Origin: Tumebacillus permanentifrigoris
Lineage (GTDB): Bacteria; Bacillota; Bacilli; Tumebacillales; Tumebacillaceae
Assembly: GCF_003148565.1 (NCBI RefSeq)
Contig: NZ_QGGL01000009.1
Location: forward strand, 124,001 to 188,000
DNA: 64,000 nt
Direction: 5' to 3'
The translations under genes were made by a program, and so were the position numbers. The notes beneath the pieces were generated by a model. That model was given only the letters and a program-made list of their open reading frames with translations. It was not told the origin of the DNA and did no database searches. Numbering within the stretch: position 1 is the stretch's first letter; every line of letters begins with the position of its first letter. Below are positions 18,147 through 28,382 of this stretch, piece after piece.

Positions 18147-19028
18147 TCACTCGACGTTTTGGACTTGTTCGCGGATCTGTTCAAGCAAACTCTTCGCCTC
18201 GACGACGAGCTGTGCTGTCTGCAGATCGTTGGCTTTGGAACCGATCGTGTTCACTTCACGGTTCATTTCCTGTACCAAAAAGTCGAGCTTGCGTCCGACC
18301 GGTTCCGGGTCTTCTACGATGTGTAAAAACTGCTCAAAATGGCTGGCGAGGCGGACCAATTCCTCCGCGATACTCGCCCGATCGGCAAGGATTGCGACCT
18401 CGGTCAGCAAGCGCCCCTCGTCCAAGGTTGATTGCCCATCGAGCAAGTCACGCAACCGTTTCTCCAGCCGTTCGCGGTACTCCGCCACGACCGCAGGACT
18501 GCGTTCCTCGATGCGTTGCACCAGCGCTCGCAGTTTCGCCAGCCGCGACAGGAAGTCGTGGTGCAACCGCTCGCCTTCACGCTGACGCATCTCCAGCAGG
18601 TTGTCAGCCGCCTGCGCCGTACATCCGAGCAACAAATTCCCAAGTTCTTCTGCGTTCTCAACCGCTTCTGCCACGCTCAGCACGCCAGGATGCTTCAGCA
18701 ACTGTTCGAGTTGGAGCGTCTCGTTCATCCCAAGACGCTGGGCCAACCCGTCGGCAGCCGCTTTTATCTGGACCGCCAACTCCTCGTCGACGGTGACTGC
18801 ACGCCTGTCTGAACTCATGCGCTCCACGGTCAAGAACACATCAAGCCGCCCGCGTGAGATGCGTTCGTTGACCGTTTTTTTCATGAGGTCTTCGAACTGC
18901 AGATACTCTCGCGGGAGGCGCACGACGATCTCAGCATAGCGATGGTTGACCGCCTTGATCTCGACGAGAACGCGGTAGCCGCCCTGTTGCACGTCGGCGC
19001 GGCCGTATCCGGTCATACTCTTGATCAT
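18147..19028 (-). CDS. YicC/YloC family endoribonuclease
   Basis: The 293-aa product begins MIKSMTGYGRAD and ends with the family pattern REVNTIGSKANDLQTAQLVVEAK. YicC proteins are hexameric endoribonucleases involved in RNA turnover. It is the first gene of the remA-gmk-rpoZ unit. Confidence 0.93.
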   Translation of the reverse strand: MIKSMTGYGRADVQQGGYRVLVEIKAVNHRYAEIVVRLPREYLQFEDLMKKTVNERISRGRLDVFLTVERMSSDRRAVTVDEELAVQIKAAADGLAQRLGMNETLQLEQLLKHPGVLSVAEAVENAEELGNLLLGCTAQAADNLLEMRQREGERLHHDFLSRLAKLRALVQRIEERSPAVVAEYRERLEKRLRDLLDGQSTLDEGRLLTEVAILADRASIAEELVRLASHFEQFLHIVEDPEPVGRKLDFLVQEMNREVNTIGSKANDLQTAQLVVEAKSLLEQIREQVQNVE

Positions 19029-19108
19029 GGAGATTCCCTTCTTTCGCTCTCTAGTTTTCGCCGTTTTTCGGGCTTTTCCTGCTCATATTACGCAATTTCC
19101 CGCCAAGA

Positions 19109-19159
19109 TGCAAGCAAAAAGGCACCGCTCCGGCGAAAAACACTCGCCGGAGGAGTTGC
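19109..19159 (-). terminator. Intrinsic terminator after dapF
   Basis: A long hairpin with AAGGCA and CGCCGGAG arms has TTTTT on its 3' side in the minus-strand reading. It separates dapF from yicC. Confidence 0.75.
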
Positions 19160-19167
19160 CTTGTCGG

Positions 19168-20004
19168 TTACAAAAGCCAAGTTGCCTCGTAGACCTTCAC
19201 AGCAGGGCCCGTCATATAGACGCGGTTGTCCGCCGCGCTCCAGACGATTTGCAGATCGCCACCCTTGAGATGGACGGTGACTTCACGCTCTGTGTGACCG
19301 GTCAACACACCCGCGACCACGACAGAACAAGCCCCTGATCCGCAGGCCAGCGTCTCGCCGCATCCGCGTTCCCAGACGTGCATCGTCACATCGGTCGGCG
19401 TATGGACTTCCACAAACTCGACGTTGGTCTTGCGCGGGAAGTACGCATGCGTTTCGATCTGCGGCCCGACGTGGTGCAAGTCCACCTCCTCCAGTGCCTC
19501 GACAAAGATCACCGCGTGCGGGTTGCCCATCGAGACGGCGGTGAACTTGTACGGTTGACCGGATTGGGTCTCAATCGGATGTTGAACGACTTGCTCCCCA
19601 ACCAGCGTGGTCGGAACTTCAGCAGCGGCGAGTTTCGGTTCGCCCATGTCAACGGTGACGCGCGTGACGACACCGTTCTCTACAACTAGATCGAGCGTTT
19701 GCAGTCCCGCGCCGGTTTGCAACGTGACTTGGGTGGCGGTGGTCATGCCAGAATCGTACAGGTACTTGCCCACACAGCGCACGGCATTGCCACACTGTTC
19801 CGACTCGGTGCCGTCCGCGTTAAAGATCCGCATCCGGAAGTCTGCTTGCTCGCTTGGCAGGATAAAAACCAACCCGTCTGCGCCGACACCGAAGTGGCGG
19901 TCGCAGACGTTTTTGGCTACTGTAGCGACCTGCTCGGGAATGGACAAAAACTCGGCAACGACTGCGAAGTCGTTGCCGAGACCGTGCATTTTCGTAAATT
20001 TCAT
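19168..20004 (-). CDS. dapF: Diaminopimelate epimerase
   Basis: The 278-aa protein converts LL- to meso-diaminopimelate for lysine and peptidoglycan synthesis. It starts MKFTKMHGLGNDFAVV (ATG 20004, AGGAGG upstream; the longer frame lacks this). The two catalytic cysteines are in QCGNAVRCVG and GCGETLACGSGACS. The first motif has NAVRC where many relatives have NGARC. It lies downstream of the calcium ATPase, 40 bases after its stop. Confidence 0.96.
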   Translation of the reverse strand: MKFTKMHGLGNDFAVVAEFLSIPEQVATVAKNVCDRHFGVGADGLVFILPSEQADFRMRIFNADGTESEQCGNAVRCVGKYLYDSGMTTATQVTLQTGAGLQTLDLVVENGVVTRVTVDMGEPKLAAAEVPTTLVGEQVVQHPIETQSGQPYKFTAVSMGNPHAVIFVEALEEVDLHHVGPQIETHAYFPRKTNVEFVEVHTPTDVTMHVWERGCGETLACGSGACSVVVAGVLTGHTEREVTVHLKGGDLQIVWSAADNRVYMTGPAVKVYEATWLL

Positions 20005-20044
20005 TGGATGTGTGGCCTCCTGAATGAAGGCAACCTCGCACCCC

Positions 20045-22771
20045 TTAGCGACGACCGAAGTTGATCTTGGTGCTGGTTTTTTTCTTGCTGACACCGCGAC
20101 CTGCCGCGAGGGCGAAGGTCGGGACGGCAGCTGCGAACAGCACGATCAGCCAATCGACACCGCCAAGCGGCACCGTGCGGAAGACCGGTTGGAACGCCGG
20201 AATGTACATGACGCCCAGCAGCAACAGCACCGACGAGAGGACCGACCAGATGAGCCACTTGTTCTCAAACAGGTTGCGGGAGAAGATACCGCCTTCTACC
20301 GAACGGCAATCGAACACGTGAATCAACTGCGCCATGACGAGGGTGACGAACGCCATCGACTGCGCCTTGATCAGGTTGTCTGGCTCCATTTGCAAGGAGA
20401 ACCAGAACACCGCCAATGTCGCGATGCCGATGAGAATTCCGCGCGAGAGGATCTTGAAGCCCAAGCCGCGGGCAAAAATCGATTCGCGCACATTGCGCGG
20501 CGGGCGGTTCATGATGCCCTTTTCCGCCGGGTCGACGCCCAGCGCAATCGCCGGCAGACCGTCGGTGACGAGGTTGACCCAGAGAATTTGAATCGGGACG
20601 AGCGGCAGCGGGAGTGCTAGGATCATCGCGAGGAACATCGTGACAATCTCGCCGACGTTCGACGCGAGGAGATAACGAATGAACTTGCGGATGTTGTCGT
20701 AGATCGAACGGCCTTCCTCGATCGCGGCGACGATGGTGGCAAAATTGTCGTCGGAGAGGATCAGCGAGGACGCGTCCTTGGCGACATCGGTCCCACCGAG
20801 ACCCATCGCGATGCCGATGTCAGCCGCTTTGATCGCCGGGGCATCGTTGACGCCGTCGCCCGTCATGGCGACCACGTGGCCGTTCGCTTGCAGCGCTTTG
20901 ACAATGCGCAGTTTATGCTCAGGAGACACGCGCGCATACACAAAAATATCGTCGACGCGCTCTTGCAACTCTCTATCTGACATATTATAGAGATCCTGTC
21001 CGTTCACTGTCAAACCACCGCCCTGTAAGATGCCGAGCTGACGTGCAATCGCTTCCGCGGTGACTTGGTGGTCGCCGGTGATCATGACCGTCTTGATCCC
21101 GGCTTTTTTGCAACGAGCGATCGCATCAAATACTTCTGGACGTGGCGGGTCGATCATGCCGACCATCCCGATGAAGATCAGGTCTTGCTCCGGGTCGTGC
21201 GAACGGAATTGTTGCTCACTTTTCAGCGGGCGGTACGCGAGAGCTAGGCAGCGCAACGCTTCGGTGCCCATCGCATGGTTGGCGCCGAGGATGCCTTTGC
21301 GCAGCGAGTGCGTGAGCGGCGTGACTTTTCCGTCGATCAGCATGTACCCGCATCGGTCGAGCAGAACATCTGGTGCGCCTTTGGTGAGCATGAACAGCTC
21401 GCCTTTTTGGTCGCGGGTCAGAACGGACATCATCTTGCGGGTGGAGTCGAACGGCAACTCGTCGATGCGCGGTTGCGCTGCGTCCATCTCCTCACCGCGC
21501 AGGCCCGCTTTGGCTCCCAACACCATCAGTGCGCCCTCCGTGGGGTCGCCTTGGATCATCCAGTCTGGATGTTTTTTCGCGGTGTCTTGGGTGAGCAAGG
21601 CGTTGTTGCAGAGCACGGAGACTTCAAGCAGGCGCTTGAGGTCGGTGCGGCGATGCGGGTCGATCGCTTTTCCTCCAAATAAGAACTCCCCGTCCGGGTT
21701 GTAGCCCGTACCGGAGATATCATAGAACTGACCGCCGACAAAGACGCGTTGGACGGTCATCTTGTTTTGGGTGAGCGTGCCGGTTTTGTCGGAGCAGATG
21801 ACCGTTGCGCAACCGAGCGTTTCCACAGATGGAAGTTTGCGGACGATCGCTTTGCGCTTGATCATGCGCTGGACGCCAAGGGCCAGTGCGACGGTGACGA
21901 TCGCTGGCAATCCTTCTGGAATCGCAGCCACGGCGAGCGAAACGCCGGCGAGGAACATCGTATACAGCGAGTTGCCGTGAAAAACGCCAGTGGCGACGAC
22001 GACGGCGGTGATGCCGAGTGCCACGTACACCAAAATTTTGCCGAGCTGTTCGAGGCGGCGTTGCAACGGGGTTTCCGTGTCTTCGGCCGTCTGGATCAGG
22101 TCGGCAATCAGGCCCATCTCCGTGTGCATGCCGGTCTCACAGACCACGGCGGTGCCTTTGCCACGGGTGATCAGCGTACCCATATAGCACATGTTTTTGC
22201 GGTCCCCAAGCGTTGCGTTGCCGTCGACGACGGGGGCGTTCAGCTTTTGCACCGGGAGCGATTCGCCGGTGAGGGCGGACTCCTCCGCTTCCAGCGAGGC
22301 GCTGTCCAAGACGCGCACATCAGCCGGAACGCGGTCGCCTGCTTCGAGGAAGAGGATATCCCCCGGCACGAGATCGAGAGCCGGGACGGAGACTTTTTTT
22401 CCATCGCGCAGAACTGTGGCGGTGGGGGCGGTCAGTTGTTTAAGAGAAGCGAGCGATTTTTCAGCCCGCAGTTCTTGGAAAAAGCCCAAGATGCCGTTGA
22501 CGATGATGATCGCGATGATCGTGATCGCGTCGGCATGTTCACCAAGAAGTCCGGAGACGAGCGTGGCGGCCAGCAGAACCAAGACCATGAAGTCACGAAA
22601 TTGATTGAAGAACAGCGTCAACAAGGAAGTCTGCTCTGCCTCATTCAGGCGGTTTTCCCCGACTTGTTCTCGCCGTTTGTCAGCCTCGGCGTTCGCGAGA
22701 CCTTTTGGCGAGACGGAGAGCAGCTGGAGTACGTCCTGTACGTCCATTGTGTGCCAAAGTTTTTTCTGCAC
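20045..22771 (-). CDS. yloB: Calcium-translocating P-type ATPase, SERCA-like (YloB)
   Basis: The 908-aa P2A-type ATPase shows the N-terminal cation-ATPase domain, the [16 protein letters not shown] actuator loop, the phosphorylated aspartate in [16 protein letters not shown], the hinge [18 protein letters not shown] and C-terminal membrane helices. The GTG start at 22771 has a GGGGTGG site. It probably exports Ca2+ from the cytosol; B. subtilis YloB is linked to spore calcium and germination. Confidence 0.94.
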   Translation of the reverse strand: MQKKLWHTMDVQDVLQLLSVSPKGLANAEADKRREQVGENRLNEAEQTSLLTLFFNQFRDFMVLVLLAATLVSGLLGEHADAITIIAIIIVNGILGFFQELRAEKSLASLKQLTAPTATVLRDGKKVSVPALDLVPGDILFLEAGDRVPADVRVLDSASLEAEESALTGESLPVQKLNAPVVDGNATLGDRKNMCYMGTLITRGKGTAVVCETGMHTEMGLIADLIQTAEDTETPLQRRLEQLGKILVYVALGITAVVVATGVFHGNSLYTMFLAGVSLAVAAIPEGLPAIVTVALALGVQRMIKRKAIVRKLPSVETLGCATVICSDKTGTLTQNKMTVQRVFVGGQFYDISGTGYNPDGEFLFGGKAIDPHRRTDLKRLLEVSVLCNNALLTQDTAKKHPDWMIQGDPTEGALMVLGAKAGLRGEEMDAAQPRIDELPFDSTRKMMSVLTRDQKGELFMLTKGAPDVLLDRCGYMLIDGKVTPLTHSLRKGILGANHAMGTEALRCLALAYRPLKSEQQFRSHDPEQDLIFIGMVGMIDPPRPEVFDAIARCKKAGIKTVMITGDHQVTAEAIARQLGILQGGGLTVNGQDLYNMSDRELQERVDDIFVYARVSPEHKLRIVKALQANGHVVAMTGDGVNDAPAIKAADIGIAMGLGGTDVAKDASSLILSDDNFATIVAAIEEGRSIYDNIRKFIRYLLASNVGEIVTMFLAMILALPLPLVPIQILWVNLVTDGLPAIALGVDPAEKGIMNRPPRNVRESIFARGLGFKILSRGILIGIATLAVFWFSLQMEPDNLIKAQSMAFVTLVMAQLIHVFDCRSVEGGIFSRNLFENKWLIWSVLSSVLLLLGVMYIPAFQPVFRTVPLGGVDWLIVLFAAAVPTFALAAGRGVSKKKTSTKINFGRR

Positions 22772-22938
22772 CAGGTGCCACCCCTTCTTTCACAACATTT
22801 GTCCTGAGAACATGTCTATGCCTGTACTCCGCCGCCTAGACCAAGCCTGACAGGTTATGGTTTGAGCAGTTCTGCCAGCTCTATTTCAACCCGCTCCAAC
22901 ACGCCTGCCTGACCTGCAGACCCGTTTGACCCAACGCA

Positions 22939-22944
22939 TTATAT
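22939..22944 (-). promoter_or_regulatory. Candidate -10 box (TATAAT) upstream of the calcium ATPase
   Basis: A perfect TATAAT lies on the minus strand about 170 bases before the ATPase start. No good -35 box is seen. The rest of 22772-23000 shows no gene that I can support. Confidence 0.35.
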
Positions 22945-22996
22945 TGTAGAAACATCTTTTTCACCGCACATCAAGTATTACAAACCGCCTCACACA

Positions 22997-23023
22997 AAAA
23001 AAGGAGCGCCTGCTCAGGCGCCC
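22997..23023 (-). terminator. Intrinsic terminator of the DUF192 gene
   Basis: GGCGCC-TGAGCA-GGCGC-type hairpin followed on the minus strand by CTTTTTTT. The DUF192 stop codon (23014-23016) is inside the loop. Confidence 0.8.
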
Positions 23024-23397
23024 CGCGCTTCATATTCGGCTAAGCGAAAGTATTGCTCCGTCTCCATCAACACCCGATCGTGCAACTGCGTACCCGTTGC
23101 CGACAGCGTGCCCGCCGGGAACTCGATGACATGAGCGGCCTTGCGCACGAGCTTGGCTAGCTGATTCGGGCGGACTCCATGCAACATATCCACGATCCGA
23201 TGCTCGTCATCCAGAAAAACCACGTCGATCTCCTCACGCATGAAAAACGTATGGATGCCATAGCACTGCCTGATCACCAGCGCCGCACCCGTCTGCAGAT
23301 CTCGTCCCATCCACCCACGCAGACCCGTCCAGAACGATTGCGCCGTCTCAACTTCCCAAGCCAACCGCACACCGATGCTTTGATTCCAAACCTCCAT
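23014..23397 (-). CDS. DUF192 family protein
   Basis: The 127-aa product matches DUF192: residues around RLAWEVETAQSFWTGLRGWM, then GIHTFFMREEIDVVFLD and VIEFPAGTL. The family's function is unknown; many members are secreted, this one lacks a signal peptide. The open frame extends upstream to 23496, but the ATG at 23397 has GAGGAGGAG at good distance. Confidence 0.85.
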   Translation of the reverse strand: MEVWNQSIGVRLAWEVETAQSFWTGLRGWMGRDLQTGAALVIRQCYGIHTFFMREEIDVVFLDDEHRIVDMLHGVRPNQLAKLVRKAAHVIEFPAGTLSATGTQLHDRVLMETEQYFRLAEYEARGA

Positions 23398-23645
23398 CTC
23401 GAACTCCTCCTCTAGATACGATGCATGGACCTTCGCCAGCACCTGCCAAAACCTTGATTTCCACTTGACAACAACGTATACTAGCAATATTCGCACTCAT
23501 TTCAAGTTGCGATTCATGGGCGTTTTCGAATCTATTCAGCAAGCTTTACCATGTTTGTTGAATCTTGTCTTTACTATACACCCATGTCGAATTTACCCGG
23601 AATAGGTCGATATGCCTTTTTGGGACAGTCTTTGGACTTAGTTTT

Positions 23646-23674
23646 CTGACAATTAAAGCACAACTTTTTAGAAG
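23646..23674 (+). promoter_or_regulatory. Candidate promoter of rqcH
   Basis: CTGACA (23646-23651) and TAGAAG (23669-23674) are 17 bases apart. The rest of the 349-base gap 23398-23746 holds a 60-codon shadow frame but no gene I can support. Confidence 0.4.
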
Positions 23675-23689
23675 TCTTATAGGAACAAT

Positions 23690-23724
23690 GGCACTCTCCC
23701 GCTCGGGAGTCAGTGCCTTTTTTT
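23690..23724 (+). terminator. Terminator-like hairpin in the rqcH leader
   Basis: GGCACT-CTCCCG-CTCGGGAG-TC-AGTGCC forms a strong stem (23690-23717) followed by seven T. It lies only 22 bases before the rqcH start codon and after its candidate promoter, so it would stop most transcripts entering rqcH unless relieved. Confidence 0.75.
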
Positions 23725-23746
23725 CCATTTCGAGAGGTGATAGACG

Positions 23747-25504
23747 ATGGCTTATGACGGCTTGGTTTTACGCGCCGTGACACATGAATTGCATACTGCG
23801 CTCGTCGGAGGGCGCGTGGATAAAATCTACCAGCCGCTCGACCGCGACCTGTTGCTGCACATCCGCGCGACCGGCAACAACCACAAACTCTTGTTGACTG
23901 CGCATCCTTCCTACCCGCGTGCGCAACTGGTCGACGACTACAAGGGCGTCAACCCCTCGGAACCTCCGATGTTTTGCATGCTGTTGCGCAAACACTGTGA
24001 AAGCGGCCGGATCACCCGCATCGAACAGATCGGCAACGAGCGCATCCTGCACTTCGCGGTGGAGAATCGCGACGAACTTGGCGACCTGACAGAGCGCGTG
24101 TTGGTGGTCGAAGTGATGGGCCGCCATTCCAATGTGATCTTGCTGGATCCGCAGGAAAACCGTATCCTCGACTCACTGGTACATGTCAATTATGGCACCT
24201 CCCGCCACCGTGAAGTCCTGCCAGGTCGCACGTACATCGCCCCGCCCGAACAGGACAAACAAAACCCGTTCGAACTCTCCTTCGGCGACTTCCAGACCCT
24301 GCGCGCCGCAGCTTCAGAGCAGGTGTTTGACAAGTTTCTGCTGGCTGCTTTCACGGGGCTCTCCCCCCTGCTCAGCCGAGAGATCGCCGCACGTGTGACC
24401 CTCCCCGGCAACCTCGATGCGGAATGGCAGGCGTTTGCGAACTTGATCGAGGATGCGCGTGTACACCGTTATACCCCGACGATCGTCTACCAAGATGAAC
24501 GACCGGTGGCGTTCTCTTGCTTCGATCTGACGCATCTGGACGGTGAACGCAAGACGTTTACCTCGATCTCCGAAGCGATCCACCAGTTCTATGCGGAGAA
24601 GTCTTGGCGAGATGCTCTGCGTCAAAAGTCCCAAGACCTCGAACGGATGCTGACCAACGAGTTGGATCGCAATGTCGGGAAACTCGGGAAATTCCAGCAA
24701 CAGATCGAAGAAGCGGACCAATCTGACGTGCATCGAATCTACGGTGAGTTGATCACCGCCTATCAACATCAGATCGAGCGTGGGATGACCTCGGTCACAG
24801 TTCAGAACTTCTATGACGAAAACATGGCTGACATCACGATCCCGCTCGACCCGGCCTACAGCGCCAACGAAAATGCCCAGAGTTGCTTCAAAAAGTACAA
24901 CAAAGTCAAAAAGTCGATCCCGATCCTTCAACAACAGATTGAGGAGATCAAGACGGAGATTGAATACTTGGAGAGCCTGTTGCAGCAACTGTCGACCGCT
25001 TCGTGGACAGACATCGAGGAAATTCGCGAGGAGTTGGCGGCAGAGGGCTACCTCAAGATCAAGCGCAAACCCGTTCCCAAAGGCAAGAAAGCACCCAAGG
25101 AAAAAGTCACCCCGATCAAGCCAGAGCGCTACGTCTCTTCGGATGGGATCGAGATCCTCGTCGGCAAGAACAACAAGCAAAATGAATTCCTAACCATGAA
25201 GCACGCGTCCAACAGCGACACGTGGTTGCATACGAAGGACATCCCCGGCAGCCACGTTGTGATCCGCGCGCGGGAGTTCTCCGATACCACGCTCCTCGAA
25301 GCCGCTCAACTCGCCGCGTACTTCAGCAAAGGCCGCGAATCCAGTCAGGTCCCGGTCGACTATACGCTGGTCAAGCACATCTGGAAGCCGAACGGCTCCA
25401 AACCGGGCTATGTGCTCTACGACAACCAAAAGACCCTCTACGTCACTCCCGACCTCCACATCACCGAACGTCTGGGCCAGAACGCAACCAAAAGCAAATC
25501 CTAA
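23747..25504 (+). CDS. rqcH: Rqc2 homologue RqcH (NFACT protein, FbpA/YloA)
   Basis: The 585-aa protein has an N-terminal NFACT-N domain (YDGLVLRAVTHELH to about residue 170), a HhH-like region, two coiled-coil arms (about 285-440) and the NFACT-R domain with DTWLHTKDIPGSHVVIRA. RqcH binds stalled 50S-peptidyl-tRNA complexes and adds alanine tails for degradation; older work called it a fibronectin-binding protein. Start ATG follows GAGAGGTGA. It is transcribed away from the housekeeping block. Confidence 0.95.
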   Translation: MAYDGLVLRAVTHELHTALVGGRVDKIYQPLDRDLLLHIRATGNNHKLLLTAHPSYPRAQLVDDYKGVNPSEPPMFCMLLRKHCESGRITRIEQIGNERILHFAVENRDELGDLTERVLVVEVMGRHSNVILLDPQENRILDSLVHVNYGTSRHREVLPGRTYIAPPEQDKQNPFELSFGDFQTLRAAASEQVFDKFLLAAFTGLSPLLSREIAARVTLPGNLDAEWQAFANLIEDARVHRYTPTIVYQDERPVAFSCFDLTHLDGERKTFTSISEAIHQFYAEKSWRDALRQKSQDLERMLTNELDRNVGKLGKFQQQIEEADQSDVHRIYGELITAYQHQIERGMTSVTVQNFYDENMADITIPLDPAYSANENAQSCFKKYNKVKKSIPILQQQIEEIKTEIEYLESLLQQLSTASWTDIEEIREELAAEGYLKIKRKPVPKGKKAPKEKVTPIKPERYVSSDGIEILVGKNNKQNEFLTMKHASNSDTWLHTKDIPGSHVVIRAREFSDTTLLEAAQLAAYFSKGRESSQVPVDYTLVKHIWKPNGSKPGYVLYDNQKTLYVTPDLHITERLGQNATKSKS

Positions 25505-25631
25505 CGAAAAAACGTCCAACTTCACACTCCGCCTCTACGTGTACAGTTGACTCCCCACTCGTTTCGCACGAGGGATGCACCAACGGTTTGAACTTGATGT
25601 GTGTCGCAATTAGCAGAAGCCTTCCTACACA

Positions 25632-25659
25632 ACGGCCCGCGCCACACAGGGCCGTTTTT
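25632..25659 (+). terminator. Intrinsic terminator after rqcH
   Basis: ACGGCCC and GGGCCGT form a stem followed by TTTTT. A second stem (CGCCAC/GTGGCG, 25668-25689) follows, with a T run on the minus strand. The rest of 25505-25765 is non-coding as far as I can see. Confidence 0.75.
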
Positions 25660-25765
25660 GCAAAAAACGCCACAGTTGCACCGGTGGCGTGACTAAAGAC
25701 GTGCCCGCTGGACGTATCCTGTACCATTCAATCTGATACGTTCTGATACAAGGAGAGCCCACGCG

Positions 25766-26494
25766 ATGCCCATACTCGATCTGCTGTTTCTCTTGATCAT
25801 CTTGATCGGTCTGTTCACTGGCTTTTTTTCCGGGCTCATCAACGGCATCGCCCGATTGGTTTCCTATGTGATCGCCGCTGCCATCGCTTCCCGGTTTGCG
25901 GAGCCGGTCGGCAGCCGGATCTGCGAGTGGCTTGGCTTCGACAAAGTCGTCCGCGACATGCTCGCCAAGCAAATTCCGGTTCCGTTGCAGACGGCCCACC
26001 TCAGCGCGGAGCAAGTACAACCGCTGCTCCATCAAGCGCAGATCCCGCTGTTCTACCAAGCGGAGATCCTCGAAAACCTCAAGCACCACACCTTGCTCAA
26101 CGCGCTCTCCATGACCTACATGCACTGGATTTCCGCGATGATCGGTCTGCTGATTCTGACCACGCTGTTCTACTGGGTGATCCGCATCCTGACCACTCCG
26201 ATCGTCAAACTGTTGCGCGCCGTGTTCCCCACGCTGCTCGACCGTCTCGGCGGGGTGGTCATGGGCGTCGTGTTGTCACTGCTCGAACTTTCATTTCTCG
26301 CGCTGTTCCTGACAACGTTGTCCGACCTGCCGACCTTGCCTCAGGGAGTCAAACTGGCGATTCAAGACTCGCAGTTGCTCCCGTCGCTGAACAATCTCGC
26401 CCACGCGTTGCTGGAAGGCTTGGGTGCCAACGGTCTCTTGCCACCCGCGTTGCAGTCGCCAGCGCTGTCACCAACTCAACCACCGCAACTTTGA
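25766..26494 (+). CDS. CvpA family membrane protein
   Basis: The 242-aa protein has four hydrophobic segments (about 3-20, 25-45, 120-140, 160-185) and the CvpA-type N-terminus LLFLLIILIGLFTGFFSGLI. CvpA proteins are inner-membrane proteins linked to envelope stress and colicin V production; exact function is unclear. It stands alone between rqcH and the ABC exporter and has its own terminator. Confidence 0.82.
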   Translation: MPILDLLFLLIILIGLFTGFFSGLINGIARLVSYVIAAAIASRFAEPVGSRICEWLGFDKVVRDMLAKQIPVPLQTAHLSAEQVQPLLHQAQIPLFYQAEILENLKHHTLLNALSMTYMHWISAMIGLLILTTLFYWVIRILTTPIVKLLRAVFPTLLDRLGGVVMGVVLSLLELSFLALFLTTLSDLPTLPQGVKLAIQDSQLLPSLNNLAHALLEGLGANGLLPPALQSPALSPTQPPQL

Positions 26495-26509
26495 CTGGCA
26501 ATCCGAATC

Positions 26510-26540
26510 GAGACTCCCGTCACAGTTTGGGAGTCTCTTT
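26510..26540 (+). terminator. Intrinsic terminator after the CvpA gene
   Basis: GAGACTCCC (26510-26518) pairs with GGGAGTCTC (26529-26537), followed by TTT. Confidence 0.7.
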
Positions 26541-26574
26541 CTATGGTATGATCCCTTGGGAGGCGATGAATGAG

Positions 26575-27603
26575 ATGGCACTTATTGAAGTACAGAACTT
26601 ACGCAAGGAATTCAAGCGCGTCATTCCGAAAACAGGCTTCCTCTCGGGAGTCCGCAATCTTTGGAATAGCAACTACCACACGCATGTTGCGGTGGATGAT
26701 ATCTCCTTCCAAGTGGAGGAGGGCGAACTGCTCGGCTACATAGGACCCAACGGGGCTGGCAAATCGACATCGATCAAGATGCTGACCGGCATCCTCGTGC
26801 CAACCGCTGGAAGTGTGAAAATCGCGGGGCTCACCCCGTGGAAAAACCGCCGCGAACACACGCAGAACATCGGGGTTGTATTTGGCCAGAAGACACAACT
26901 CTGGTGGGACATCCCGGTCATCGAGAGCTTCCGCGTCTTGAAGACCATTTACAAGATCCCTGACGACCAATACCTGCGCAACCTCAACCAGTTCCGCGAC
27001 CTGTTGGAGATCGACCAGTTCGAGAATACCCCCGTGCGCCAGCTTTCTCTGGGTCAGCGGATGCGCGCGGACTTGGCCGCATCGCTTTTGCACGATCCGA
27101 AGATCCTGTTCCTCGACGAGCCGACCATCGGTGTCGACGTGCTCGCCAAGGAGCGCCTGCGCACCTTCATCAAGGAAATCAACCGCACGCGCGGCGTCAC
27201 TGTCCTGCTGACCACGCATGACATGCAAGACATCGAGAAGCTCTGCAACCGCATGGCGATCATCGATGATGGGAACATCCTCTACGATGGCTCGATTGAC
27301 GATCTCAAATCAAAATTTGGCAATGAGCGCACGCTGGTCATCGAATTAGACGATGCACCGTACCGCCTGAATCTGCCGGGCACACGCGTCCTGCGCGAGG
27401 AAGGACCGCGCGTCTGGCTGGCGTTCAACCGCGACCAACTCTCCGCGTCTGACATCATGATGCGGGTCGCCGAACATCACACGATCCGCGACCTGACCGT
27501 CGAGGAACCGGAGATCGAATCGATCGTGCGGGAAATCTACGAAGGCGGGATGTCCGGGCAGAAAAAGGAGGAAGAGCATGTCCCTGTTTTGGATCTTCAG
27601 TAG
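26575..27603 (+). CDS. ABC transporter ATP-binding protein (ABC-2 type exporter)
   Basis: The 342-aa ATPase shows Walker A IGPNGAGKST, Q-loop region GVVFGQKTQLWWDIP, signature QLSLGQRMRADLAAS, Walker B ILFLDEPTIGVD and the switch histidine in LLTTHDM. The GQKTQLWWDIP sequence is typical of ATPases paired with DUF990-type permeases. The reading frame is open far upstream, but GGGAGG 11 bases before the ATG at 26575 sets the start. It overlaps the next gene by 26 bases. Confidence 0.93.
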   Translation: MALIEVQNLRKEFKRVIPKTGFLSGVRNLWNSNYHTHVAVDDISFQVEEGELLGYIGPNGAGKSTSIKMLTGILVPTAGSVKIAGLTPWKNRREHTQNIGVVFGQKTQLWWDIPVIESFRVLKTIYKIPDDQYLRNLNQFRDLLEIDQFENTPVRQLSLGQRMRADLAASLLHDPKILFLDEPTIGVDVLAKERLRTFIKEINRTRGVTVLLTTHDMQDIEKLCNRMAIIDDGNILYDGSIDDLKSKFGNERTLVIELDDAPYRLNLPGTRVLREEGPRVWLAFNRDQLSASDIMMRVAEHHTIRDLTVEEPEIESIVREIYEGGMSGQKKEEEHVPVLDLQ

Positions 27604-28378
27604 ACAGAATTTCTATCAGCAGTCCGCCTACCGCCTGAATTTTTGGCTGGAGATCGCCGGGATCATGCTGCAGATCTACGTGGTCTACAAGCTCTGGAAC
27701 GTGCTGTTCGAGCAAACACCGGAGTCATTTGGCGGGATCACCCTGCCACAGATGCTCACCTATGCGGTCCTCGGGATGTTGCTAGGCTCGATCCTGAGCA
27801 TCGGTGAAGGCGTTCATACCTACATCCAATCCCAAGTGCGCATGGGGCAGATCACGTCCGACTTGATGAAGCCGGTCGATTTCATCGTACACATGATGGC
27901 GCGCGACTTCGGGCAGATCTTCGTCCGGTTGCTGTTCTTCCTCTTGCCGCCGATGGTGCTGTCGTACTTGATGTTTGACATGGTCGTCCCCACCTCCCCC
28001 GCTCAGATCGCCGCCTTTGTCGTAGCGGTCGTACAGGCGTGGGTCATTCTCTTTTTCTGCAATTTCATGTTCGGACTTATCTCGTTTAAAACCTTAGATC
28101 TCATGGGCTTTTCCTTCACCTACTTCGCGCTCGTCCGGTTCGCCTCGGGGCAGATCGTCCCGCTGTGGATGTACCCGGATGTGTTGCAACCGATCTTGAA
28201 CTTCCTGCCGTTCAAGTCGGTGTTCTACACCCCGCTCGCGATCTACAACGGGGTGCTCAACGGTTCAGCGATGACCACTGCCCTGCTGGTCCAGACCGCT
28301 TGGATGGTCGGGTTGTTCGCCGTCGCCCGCTTGGTTTGGGGTCGCATCCATCACAGCCTGATCGTACAAGGAGGTTGA
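27578..28378 (+). CDS. ABC-2 family permease (DUF990-type), first subunit
   Basis: The 266-aa membrane protein begins LFWIFSRQNFYQQSAYRLNF and has about six hydrophobic segments. It is the kind of permease (COG4587-like) that pairs with the preceding ATPase and the following permease. Start ATG follows AAAGGAGGAAG inside the ATPase coding end. Substrate unknown. Confidence 0.88.
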   Translation: MSLFWIFSRQNFYQQSAYRLNFWLEIAGIMLQIYVVYKLWNVLFEQTPESFGGITLPQMLTYAVLGMLLGSILSIGEGVHTYIQSQVRMGQITSDLMKPVDFIVHMMARDFGQIFVRLLFFLLPPMVLSYLMFDMVVPTSPAQIAAFVVAVVQAWVILFFCNFMFGLISFKTLDLMGFSFTYFALVRFASGQIVPLWMYPDVLQPILNFLPFKSVFYTPLAIYNGVLNGSAMTTALLVQTAWMVGLFAVARLVWGRIHHSLIVQGG

Positions 28379-28382
28379 TCCC

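Noticed and set aside
25927-26574. N-terminal extension of the ABC ATPase frame
   Set aside because: It overlaps the CvpA-like gene and its terminator and has no ribosome site; the ATPase domain starts at 26575.
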